NCBI GenBank assembly: GCA_016650185.1
Contig: JAENWE010000135.1
Location: 1-16,013, forward strand
From: Vicinamibacteria bacterium
Lineage (GTDB): Bacteria; Acidobacteriota; Vicinamibacteria; Fen-336; JAGNNV01
Direction: 5' to 3'
DNA: 16,013 bases
Shown here: positions 7,963-16,013 of the stretch, one piece after another
How the letters are laid out: every line of letters begins with the position of its first letter
Position numbering within the stretch: the first letter of the stretch is position 1
Made by a program: the position numbers and the translations under genes
The notes under the pieces: model-generated
What the model was told of the DNA's origin: nothing
What the model saw: only the letters and a program-made list of their open reading frames with translations
Database searches by the model: none

Positions 7963-8202
7963 GTTCGGGAAGTCCTCAGGAGAAGTGTCGGAGTGGCGCG
8001 CGGTTTTTTGGAGCGAAAACACAAGTGTCCTGCAACCAGCAGGCGGTGCGTTAATCGGCGTGGAGACGCCCGAAGCGAAGACGCCGAGGAGACCGCATAT
8101 CCAGCATATTCAACGACGAGCAACGCAGCGATCCGGGATGCATCGGCGGCGAATTATGTGACGTACTTCTGTTACGGGATACCAGCACATAGCGCGGAGG
8201 CC

Positions 8203-8658
8203 TCAAGCCCGACGAGGGCGTTGTTTCTCCGAGATCGACTTGATCACCATCCGCCTTGACGCCTTGGAAACGATGCCCTTCGCCGCCTGGGCCAGGGCGC
8301 GATCCATTAAATCGCGAATTCCGGGATCGTCGATCAGCTTCGGCTCGGAGAGAAGGACGTGGCGGACGACGGCACCGCCGCCCTTCAGGAGCTTGTTCGG
8401 ATCCTTGAGCTTTGCGCCCTTCAGGAAGAAGAGATTCACCCACTTGGGATAGATGGCCAGGGAGAAGATCGCGTCCGACGCGCGCTCGGTTGGCCCGAAC
8501 CCGATCACGAGGGCGTTGTAGTTGTCGTAAACCAGCTCCACCGCGCCAGGCAAGCGTTTCCGCATACGGGTAAGAGAGCCTTTGACCACAGAGACGATCT
8601 TCGGATCGAACCTCCGGAGAAAGCCCTCCCATTGTCTTGCGGGTGTGAGTTCCTTCAT
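8203..8658 (-). CDS. DUF1801 domain protein
   Basis: The 151-residue product has the DUF1801 (YdhG-like) pattern: 'GAVELVYDNYNALVIGFGPT' (~38-57), 'AIYPKWVNLFFLKGAKLKDP' (~68-87), 'GGGAVVRHVLL' and a C-terminal 'MVIKSISEKQRPRR'. It is cytosolic, with no signal peptide. The fold is a small alpha/beta domain of uncertain biochemical role. These genes often sit near ArsR, SRPBCC and YciI genes, as here. It is transcribed away from the ArsR gene, with 80 bp between the starts, and the putative ArsR operator lies in and beside that gap, so co-regulation is possible. The ribosome-binding site is weak. Family identification is good; function is unknown. Confidence 0.85.
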   Translation of the reverse strand: MKELTPARQWEGFLRRFDPKIVSVVKGSLTRMRKRLPGAVELVYDNYNALVIGFGPTERASDAIFSLAIYPKWVNLFFLKGAKLKDPNKLLKGGGAVVRHVLLSEPKLIDDPGIRDLMDRALAQAAKGIVSKASRRMVIKSISEKQRPRRA

Positions 8659-8696
8659 CGTGCCGGTACTTTGGCAGGAGACCGAGACAATTCGAA

Positions 8697-8704
8697 GGGG
8701 GGGG
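8697..8704. repeat. G8 homopolymer directly upstream of the ArsR -35 box
   Basis: Eight G residues end exactly at the base before TTGACA. Slippage here would not alter the -35/-10 spacing but would shift any upstream element relative to the promoter, and would alter the divergent DUF1801 upstream region. Confidence 0.6.
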
Positions 8705-8732
8705 TTGACACCAGCGCATCATGTGACATAAT
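8705..8732 (+). promoter_or_regulatory. Near-consensus sigma70-type promoter of the ArsR operon
   Basis: TTGACA at 8705-8710 is a perfect -35 box. CATAAT at 8727-8732 is a five-of-six -10 box, with a 16-base spacer. Transcription would start near 8737-8740, which is the GTG start codon (8739) or a few bases before the ATG at 8748. The local AT-richness stands out strongly from the GC-rich surroundings. Confidence 0.75.
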
Positions 8733-8755
8733 ATTTACGTGTTTAATATGTCACA
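8722..8755. promoter_or_regulatory. 34-bp inverted repeat, probable ArsR autoregulatory operator
   Basis: TGTGACATA (8722-8730) and TATGTCACA (8747-8755) are perfect 9-bp arms, and partial symmetry continues inward (13 of 17 positions). The repeat overlaps the -10 box, the predicted transcription start and both candidate start codons of the regulator gene. ArsR-family dimers bind such AT-rich palindromes and block RNA polymerase, so autorepression is the natural inference. Confidence 0.7.
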
Positions 8756-9104
8756 CGACGATCTCGATCACGTCTGGCGCGCTCTCGCCAACCCGCATAG
8801 ACGACGGATTCTCGACGTGCTGCGGGACAAACCCTGCACCACCGGAGAGCTTGCGGAGGCGGTTGGCGAGAATCGCTTCCTGGTGATGCAGCACCTGAAT
8901 CTCCTGCGCGAAGCCGACCTCGTCACCGTGGAGGTCGATGGCCGTCGTCGCATCAACCACCTCAATCCTGTGCCCATCCAGCACATCTACGAGCGCTGGG
9001 TGGGGAAATATCAGGGCGACTGGGCCGCCGCCCTGGTCGGCCTGAAACGCACCGTCGAAGCCAAAGCCAAGAAGAGTGAATCCCTGCGCCGGAAGCGCGC
9101 CTGA
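8739..9104 (+). CDS. ArsR family winged-helix transcriptional regulator
   Basis: The 121-residue product has an ArsR-type winged helix: 'VWRALANPHRRRILDVLRDK' (~12-31), helix-turn-helix 'TTGELAEAVGENRFLVMQHL' (~34-53), 'LLREADLVTVEVDGRRRINH' (the wing) and 'IQHIYERWVGKY'. There is no cysteine pair typical of metal-sensing ArsR proteins; the only Cys is in 'KPCTTGEL'. It resembles the non-metal subgroup that pairs with SRPBCC genes. The frame opens with GTG (8739), and an ATG at 8748 gives 'MSHDDLDHVWRAL', also plausible. No Shine-Dalgarno site lies before either start, and the promoter position implies a leaderless or very short-leader mRNA. It is followed by the SRPBCC gene after 11 bases. 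Confidence 0.9.
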   Translation: MFNMSHDDLDHVWRALANPHRRRILDVLRDKPCTTGELAEAVGENRFLVMQHLNLLREADLVTVEVDGRRRINHLNPVPIQHIYERWVGKYQGDWAAALVGLKRTVEAKAKKSESLRRKRA

Positions 9105-9115
9105 AGAGGAATGTC

Positions 9116-9634
9116 ATGGAAGAACGCCAAGTGCACGTCGTCGAGATCAAAGCGCCGGTGGCCGACGTGTGGGCTGAGATCACCAAGCTCAAGCAAATCC
9201 AGAAGCCGATGTTCGGCACCGTTCTGGATACGGACTTCAGGCCGGGCTCGCGCATGATCTATCGCAGCGAGGACGGGAAGCGCGTGTTCATTATCGGCGA
9301 GGTGCATGAGTTCGTGCCGCCGAGGCGCTTCGTTCACACTTTCCGCTTCACGAACCTGGCCGAGTCACCGACCCTGGTCGAGTGGAACCTCGAGGAGAAA
9401 AGCGGGGTCACCCGCGTCACCGTCACCCACTCGAAGTTCGTCGACCAGACGAAGACCGCCGATTCCGTCCGTACCAGCTGGGTGGACATCCTGAACAACA
9501 TCAAGTCGGTGGTGGAGACGGGCAACGTGCCTCTCAAGACGCGCCTCATCCTCGGAATGATGTCGGCCTTCATGTTCATGGCCCCCAAGGAAACGCTGCG
9601 GGCCAACATCGAGGAATTGAAGGAGAGGAAATGA
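9116..9634 (+). CDS. SRPBCC (AHSA1-like) domain protein
   Basis: The 172-residue product starts with the typical first strand and helix of the START/AHSA1 fold ('VHVVEIKAPVADVWAEITKL'). It continues with 'FRPGSRMIYRSEDGKRVFII' and 'FVPPRRFVHTFRFTN' (~63-77), then 'ESPTLVEWNLEEKSGVTRVT', and ends in a long C-terminal helix. It should form a small cytosolic cup that binds a hydrophobic ligand; the ligand is unknown. A good ribosome-binding site (AGAGGA, 9105-9110) lies 5 bases upstream of the ATG at 9116. ArsR-SRPBCC gene pairs are common in bacteria and probably form one transcription unit here. Its stop overlaps the start of the YciI-like gene, suggesting translational coupling. Confidence 0.88.
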   Translation: MEERQVHVVEIKAPVADVWAEITKLKQIQKPMFGTVLDTDFRPGSRMIYRSEDGKRVFIIGEVHEFVPPRRFVHTFRFTNLAESPTLVEWNLEEKSGVTRVTVTHSKFVDQTKTADSVRTSWVDILNNIKSVVETGNVPLKTRLILGMMSAFMFMAPKETLRANIEELKERK

Positions 9635-10086
9635 TGAAAGCCATCGTCGCCGCTCTGATCGGTCTGACCGCGCTCTCGAGCGCTCCGGAACAGCCGCGAT
9701 CTCCCTACGATGCCGACCTCGCGAAGAAGCTCGGCGCGGACGAGTACGGGATGAAGGTGTACGCCCTGGTTCTGCTCAAGAGCGGGCCCAGACAGGATCT
9801 GAGTAAAGCCGAAAGCGACCAGGCCTTCGCGGGACACATGGCCAACATCAACCGCCTGGCCGACACTCGAGACCTCGTATTCGCCGGACCGCTCCAGAAG
9901 AACGACCGCTACCGCGGGATCTTCGTCTTCAACGTGAAGACGCAGGCGGAGGCCGAGGCGCTGGTGGCCACAGACCCTGCGGTTATCGCGGGAGCGCTCG
10001 CGGGAGACGTGTACATGCTCTACGGGTCGGCGGCTCTCCAGGAAGTCACGGACATCCACCGTCGCATCTCGTTCAAACAACCCTGA
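9631..10086 (+). CDS. YciI-like protein with N-terminal signal peptide
   Basis: The start is ATG 9631 (ATGA overlap with the SRPBCC stop) or the adjacent ATG 9634, with AGGAG at 9621-9625. Residues 1-~19 ('MMKAIVAALIGLTALSSA') form a positively charged, hydrophobic leader ending in a small-residue site (SSA), that is, a signal peptide. The rest is a YCII domain (~40-140): 'YALVLLKSGPRQDL', 'FAGHMANINRLADTRDLVFA' (with the conserved His), 'GPLQKNDRYRGIFVFNV', 'AEALVATDPAVIAGALAGDV'. YCII proteins are ferredoxin-like and related to muconolactone isomerase-type folds; most are cytosolic, so export is noteworthy. The enzymatic role is unknown. It is the third gene of the ArsR unit. Confidence 0.85.
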   Translation: MMKAIVAALIGLTALSSAPEQPRSPYDADLAKKLGADEYGMKVYALVLLKSGPRQDLSKAESDQAFAGHMANINRLADTRDLVFAGPLQKNDRYRGIFVFNVKTQAEAEALVATDPAVIAGALAGDVYMLYGSAALQEVTDIHRRISFKQP

Positions 10087-10096
10087 AAGGCAAGCC

Positions 10097-10189
10097 ATGG
10101 GAAAAGTCGATGACGCCACCGCGAGCATGATCGCGAACCTCCAGACCCAAAGGGGTCCAGGGCCGACGAAACCCCGCCGTCATCGGTAA
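10097..10189 (+). pseudogene. Truncated DUF4287 gene (30 codons)
   Basis: The ATG at 10097, with GAAAGG 6 bases upstream, opens a 30-residue frame beginning 'MGKVDDATASMIANLQ', which is how DUF4287 proteins begin (they continue with a KTG-rich motif and 'KHGEIVKWLK'-type sequence). After residue 16 the sequence becomes an unrelated basic tail (TQRGPGPTKPRRHR) and stops at 10187-10189. Nothing like the remainder of a DUF4287 domain lies downstream. DUF4287 genes typically accompany SRPBCC, DUF1801 and YciI genes, supporting the assignment. It is probably a dead stub after a deletion; a 30-residue functional peptide is the weaker alternative. Confidence 0.65.
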
Positions 10190-10201
10190 GCTCCCGCGGC
10201 C

Positions 10202-11050
10202 ATGAGACTCGCTTTCGTCACCCACGCCGCTCATTCCGAAATGGAGGATGACGATCGGCCGCTCGCCCAGACCCTGGCGAGCCGCGGCGCGCTTGTCCTC
10301 TCCGTCCCATGGGATGAGGCTCACTTCGACTGGACTCAGGTCGATTTGGCCCTGATCCGGTCTCCCTGGGACTACTACCGTCGCTACGACGAGTTTCTGG
10401 ATTGGCTCGCCCGCGTCGAAGCGGCGACACGGGTGATCAATCCGCCCGCGATCATGCGCTGGAATGCGAACAAGCGTTATCTGAGCGAGCTCGCGAGCTG
10501 GGGGGTTCACGTGGTGCCCACCGCTTTCATCGCCCGACACGAAGTTGAGGTCCTCGAGCGGCTGTGCGCTGATCGCGGATGGACCACTGTCGTATTGAAG
10601 CCCGCGATTTCCGCCGACTCCTGGGAAACGGTCCGCGTCGAACCGGAGCGCTACGACTTTGGACAGGCCTATCTCGAACGGCATCGCCCGGATCGGGAGA
10701 TCATGGTGCAGCCGTTCGTCAAAGATGTGGACGCGGGCGGGGAACAGTGCCTCATATTCCTCGGCGGCCGCTACTCCCACGCCGTCACCAAGAACTCCGC
10801 GTTCAAAGGCGGACGCCATGTGGGTCCGGAGGGCCGCCTTGTCGAGCCGGTCAGTGACGCGATCGAAATGGCGCACGATGTCCTCGTCAGAGCCCGGGTA
10901 TCGGACATCCCGTACGCGCGAGTCGATATCGCGCGTGACGATTCAGGCCGCCCCATGCTCCTCGAACTCGAACTGTTCGAACCCACCCTCTTCTTCAGAG
11001 AACAGCCGGGCAGCGAAGCCCGCCTGGCGGAGATTCTGATGCCGTCGTGA
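10202..11050 (+). CDS. ATP-grasp domain protein (DcsG-like ligase)
   Basis: The 282-residue product matches the ATP-grasp proteins annotated as cycloserine-biosynthesis DcsG-like: 'LALIRSPWDYYRRYDEF' (~49-65), 'NANKRYLSEL' (~88-97), 'TVVLKPAISADSWETVRV' (Lys133, ATP-binding), 'MVQPFVKDVDAGGEQCLIFL' (168-187; Glu181), 'VTKNSAFKGG', and the metal-binding end 'YARVDIARD' (Asp242) with 'LLELELFEPTLFF' (Glu255/Glu257). Such enzymes join a carboxylate to an amine using ATP. This one's substrates are unknown and there are no other cycloserine-type genes nearby. It is cytosolic. The weak upstream site is CCGCGGCC; the start is the only in-frame ATG at the family N-terminus. It is co-directional with the ArsR unit but separated by the DUF4287 stub. 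Confidence 0.87.
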   Translation: MRLAFVTHAAHSEMEDDDRPLAQTLASRGALVLSVPWDEAHFDWTQVDLALIRSPWDYYRRYDEFLDWLARVEAATRVINPPAIMRWNANKRYLSELASWGVHVVPTAFIARHEVEVLERLCADRGWTTVVLKPAISADSWETVRVEPERYDFGQAYLERHRPDREIMVQPFVKDVDAGGEQCLIFLGGRYSHAVTKNSAFKGGRHVGPEGRLVEPVSDAIEMAHDVLVRARVSDIPYARVDIARDDSGRPMLLELELFEPTLFFREQPGSEARLAEILMPS

Positions 11051-11089
11051 CCACCCGCGGCGCGCCATCCGACCGACCCGTCCACAACC

Positions 11090-13380
<2,291 letters not shown>

Positions 13381-13384
<4 letters not shown>

Positions 13385-15789
13385 GAGACCTCCACAATGG
13401 CGAGACCGAGCGCGGTCACGAGTTCACGCACGTCATCGTCGATGAAAACGCCGCGCTCGATCGCAGCATAGAGAATTTCCTGGGCGCGCCCGAGCTGCTC
13501 GACCAACCCCAGCCGCACGCCCACCTGAACCAGTCGCGTGACCTTCCGGTAGCGCTCGGCGGCCGGGTCGGCTACCGCGGCTGCCACTCCTTCCGCGACC
13601 AGCTCGCCGAAGACCAGGCCCGAGGCGGCGCGATCGAAGCTGTAACCGCGGCGCTCGGCCTCTTCGGCGATGGCCACCGCGTCCTCATAGGCCTGGGCGT
13701 CGCGGCTGCCGCCGGCGCGACTCATGGCCTCATCGAAGCGGCGGCTGAAGGTGAACTCGGCCGCCGAGCGAAGCGCCGCGGGCAGCTCGAAGCCGGCTTC
13801 GCCGAGCATGGCCAGAATCCGCTCATTGGTCTCGTACAGATGCACGTACTCGCCCGCGAAGCGACTGACCACGTCGCCGAACACCAGGCGAGAGATGTGC
13901 TGCAGCCCGTCGGGGAACACACTCTGAAGCCCGTGCTCCTCCGGGCCGAACTCCTGTTGCGCGATCCTCAGCAGGACGGGCAGGGAAGCCGTCCGCAGAT
14001 TGGACCAGAACTTGGCGGTCGCCGCCAGGAACCGCTGGTTGCCGGGATACGGGCGGAGCGCGCAGTAAAAGTCGACCCCACCGAAGTGCATCGACGCCAC
14101 CGCGAAGTCGTGACGGCGACCGGTGGCGAGTTCCTCGAGCTCGACCCGACCGGTCCACCGCACCACGCGCCCGTGGCGCTGCTTCTGAGTCTGCGAGGTA
14201 TGAACGTGGTATCCGGCCAGCGTCTGATCCTCGTCCGATCCATCGACCAGGCCGGAGATGGCCAAATGGGCGGCGACCCGTGATGGGGTGGTGCGCAGAG
14301 GATCGACGAAGCGGGTGAAGATGTCTGCTCCGTTTCCCCACTCGGGCACGTTTGACCTCGCTTCGCCGAGGGCCTCCAGAAAAGCATCGCGGGGTGTGGT
14401 CAGGCCGAGATCCTCCATTAAGTCCATGGCCCGTCCGGCATACTTCAGCACCTGCACCGTCTCGATTCCGGAAATGTCGGCGAAGAACCAGCCGCAACTG
14501 GTGTACATGAGCTGGCAGAACCGCTGAATTTCCAGCAGAGCCAGGGCTCGTTCCTGCTCACTCTGATCGAGTGAACGCGGGGCCACCTCGAAGAGCCACT
14601 CGACTTTGCTCTGGCCGGGATCGAGGATCAGCTCGATGTAGCGATCACGCGCGGCCCAGGGGTCCACGAAGAGCTCGTTTCGCGTGCTCTCGAAAATCCC
14701 AGCCGCTTCATCGCGCAAAAGGTCGAGGGCGCGCCGGAGAGGCGCGCGCCAGCCCTGATTCCAGCCCTGCCGCGCGCCGTTCTCGCAACCGCAGTCCCGA
14801 GTCCACCGGCCGAGCCCATGCGAACAACTCCAGGCCGTCCCTTCACCATTCAGTCCCGGTTTGATGCCCACTTCGAGGCTGGGTGGGTTTTCCTCGAGGT
14901 AGGCCGCGTAGTTCGTGACCCGGAACCCGGATTTTTCGGCCTCGTAGAAGAGCGCGTGAGCGAGCGCTCGCTCGCCGTATCGGGTGTGGTGCCCGTAGCT
15001 TTCGCCATCGGTGGCGATGTGGACGAGGCGGCCGTCGCCGCTCGCCCCTTGACCCATTCGGCTGATGAAAGCCTGACTCGAATTCAGAACGCCCTCGAAG
15101 GCAATCGATTGCGCGATCGGACCATCGTAAAAGAAGACGGCGAGTTCCCGACCCGACCCGTCCGGGTGGAGCCACCGGTAGGCGACTCCGGGATCGACAT
15201 CGTTGTTGGAAACATCCAGCCACTGCTCTTCGCCTGGGTGGCGCACCCGTTCCGCCTGGTTGGGGGCGAGGATGACGAAGCGCAAGCCCTCCTCCAGGAG
15301 GGCGGCCAGCGTCGCATCGTTGGCGGCGGTCTCGGGCAGCCAGAGCGACTCGGCCTCCCGCCCAAAACGGTGACGGAAATCCGCGAGACCCCAACGGATC
15401 TGGGTCAGGCGATCACGCTCGTTGCAGAGTGGAATGATGGCGTGGTTGTAGCCTTGGGCAATCGCGTTGCCATGCCCGCGGTTGGCTTTGGCGCTGACCC
15501 GATCCGCCTCCAGCACGCGAAGGTAGGCGATCTGGTCGTGCTCCTGCATCCACGAGAGCAGGGTGGGACCGAGGTTGAAGCTGACGTACGCGTAATTATT
15601 GACAATGCGCGACACCCGGCCGAAGTTGTCAAAGACTCGGGCAAACGCGTTCGCCCGGTAGCACTCGCGATGGATGCGCTCGTTCCAATCGTGGTCGGGG
15701 CGCGCGGAGGGCTCGTTCTCGACCATGCCCGTCCACGGATTCTCGCGGGGCGGCTGGTAGAAGTGTCCATGAATGACCAGCGGCCTCAT
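13381..15789 (-). CDS. Glycoside hydrolase family 57 / DUF3536 protein
   Basis: The 802-residue protein starts 'MRPLVIHGHFYQPPRENPWT', the conserved opening of DUF3536-type GH57 proteins. GH57 marks are present: HFYQPP (residues 9-14), WLPET (150-154; Glu153, the expected nucleophile) and TDGESYGHH (260-268; Asp261, the expected acid), followed by 'NGEGTAWSCSHGLGRW'. The long remainder (~330-800) is the DUF3536 region. GH57 enzymes act on alpha-glucans (amylase, glucanotransferase or branching). The exact reaction of this subfamily is not established. It is cytosolic, with no signal peptide. ATG 15789 overlaps the upstream stop (ATGA) and has AAGGA 10-11 bases upstream; its own stop overlaps the glgB start. 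The operon context supports a role in glycogen/maltodextrin metabolism. Confidence 0.92.
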
Positions 15790-16013
15790 GCGGTTTCAGT
15801 CCTTGTATAGATGGCCGCGGACCACGGAGGCAGTCTCACCCCGGCTTCTCTGCCCGCGGATGAATCGATCACCTCTGGCGGAAGCTGAGCGGGGTCGCCG
15901 CCGAATCGGGCTTCGCAGGTCGACAAGAGGCGCTGGTCTCGACCCGAACCCGGCGCCAGCCGCAGATCGCAGTCCATTTCGGAAAGGTTGAACAAGCAGG
16001 TAGTGGTTTCACC
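15786..16013 (-). CDS. C-terminal end of a GH13 enzyme, probably malto-oligosyltrehalose trehalohydrolase (TreZ-like); 5' end beyond the window
   Basis: The frame enters from the window edge (GETTTC) and continues 'LFNLSEMDCDLRLAPGSG', then ARFGG and 'GVRLPPWSAAIYTRTETA', ending with TGA. This 75-residue stretch is the last all-beta domain (DUF3459-like) of a GH13 alpha-amylase-family protein. The LFNLSE strand, ARFGG and PPWSAAIY are typical of TreZ-type enzymes, and alpha-amylase or GlgX remain possible. TreZ releases trehalose from malto-oligosyltrehalose. Its stop overlaps the GH57 start by 4 bp, so it heads the visible part of the glucan operon. The catalytic region is outside the window, so the specific name is tentative. 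Confidence 0.65.
   Translation of the reverse strand, partial: GETTTCLFNLSEMDCDLRLAPGSGRDQRLLSTCEARFGGDPAQLPPEVIDSSAGREAGVRLPPWSAAIYTRTETA

Noticed and set aside
7390..8259. Plus-strand open frame of 289 codons across the S10 gene and the following gap
   Set aside because: It lies opposite clear S10 sequence, has no domain, and its length reflects GC content.
8739..9104. Metal-responsive ArsR/SmtB sensor
   Set aside because: The protein lacks the CxC or paired Cys/His metal-binding motifs. Only one cysteine is present, and the neighbours are not metal-resistance genes.
9334..10128. Minus-strand open frame of 264 codons opposite the SRPBCC and YciI genes
   Set aside because: Antisense shadow. 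Both plus-strand genes have ribosome-binding sites and recognised domains.
11051..11089. Terminator between the convergent ATP-grasp and glgB genes
   Set aside because: Only short GC-rich self-complementary pieces (such as GGCGCGCC) are present, with no stable stem followed by a T-tract on either strand.
14818..15810. Plus-strand open frame of 330 codons opposite the GH57 gene
   Set aside because: Antisense shadow. The minus strand carries the conserved GH57 motifs throughout.

Overview
The window looks like chromosomal DNA of a high-GC, non-model bacterium, most likely Acidobacteriota, with Gemmatimonadota or a related soil or sediment phylum as the alternative. The lineage call is an inference. 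It rests on a long FtsX/MacB-type permease of the 'acidobacterial duplicated orphan permease' (ADOP) kind, a Ser/Thr kinase fused to a PD40 beta-propeller, relics of further kinase paralogues, a secreted S10 carboxypeptidase-like gene, and GC-rich codon use throughout. No tRNA, rRNA, CRISPR array, transposase or phage gene was seen.

Layout. (1) Bases 1-347 (minus) hold the start of a Ser/Thr kinase that runs out of frame into a tetratricopeptide repeat, so it is a scarred kinase-TPR gene. Divergent to it is an intact yaeQ (441-983), preceded by a perfect inverted repeat. (2) Bases 1084-6571 (minus) hold a kinase-propeller receptor and an ADOP permease. The 361-bp gap between them contains the decayed first codons of another kinase paralogue. 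(3) Bases 6872-7962 (minus) hold an S10 carboxypeptidase-like gene that has lost its middle, including the catalytic-serine region, and changes frame at the junction. (4) Bases 8203-10189 hold a small accessory cluster: a DUF1801 gene on the minus strand and, diverging from it, an ArsR-family regulator, an SRPBCC/AHSA1 protein, a YciI-like protein with a signal peptide, and a 30-codon stub of a DUF4287 gene. The regulator has a near-consensus promoter, and a 34-bp inverted repeat covers the -10 box and the start codon. (5) An ATP-grasp ligase gene of the DcsG-like type follows at 10202-11050. (6) Bases 11090-16013 (minus) hold an alpha-glucan operon: the C-terminal end of a GH13 enzyme (probably TreZ), a GH57/DUF3536 enzyme and the branching enzyme GlgB, each joined to the next by a 4-bp ATGA overlap.

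How the parts work together. The glucan operon would remodel or mobilise glycogen-like polymer, and perhaps feed trehalose synthesis. Its tight overlaps suggest fixed stoichiometry. The ArsR cluster looks self-regulated: the repressor probably binds its own promoter and start, and the downstream genes are translated from close or overlapping starts. The kinase and ADOP genes are common elements of large lineage-specific families rather than a defined pathway.

The most unusual property of the window is the number of scars. A kinase-TPR fusion, an S10 deletion, a DUF4287 truncation and a kinase relic lie within about 10 kb. Three of these look like clean internal joins. They may be real deletions or assembly errors, and sequence alone cannot separate the two. 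I did not find a convincing wholly new system. The best candidate for a poorly described module is the ArsR/SRPBCC/exported-YciI/DUF4287/ATP-grasp stretch with its unusual leaderless-looking promoter-operator.
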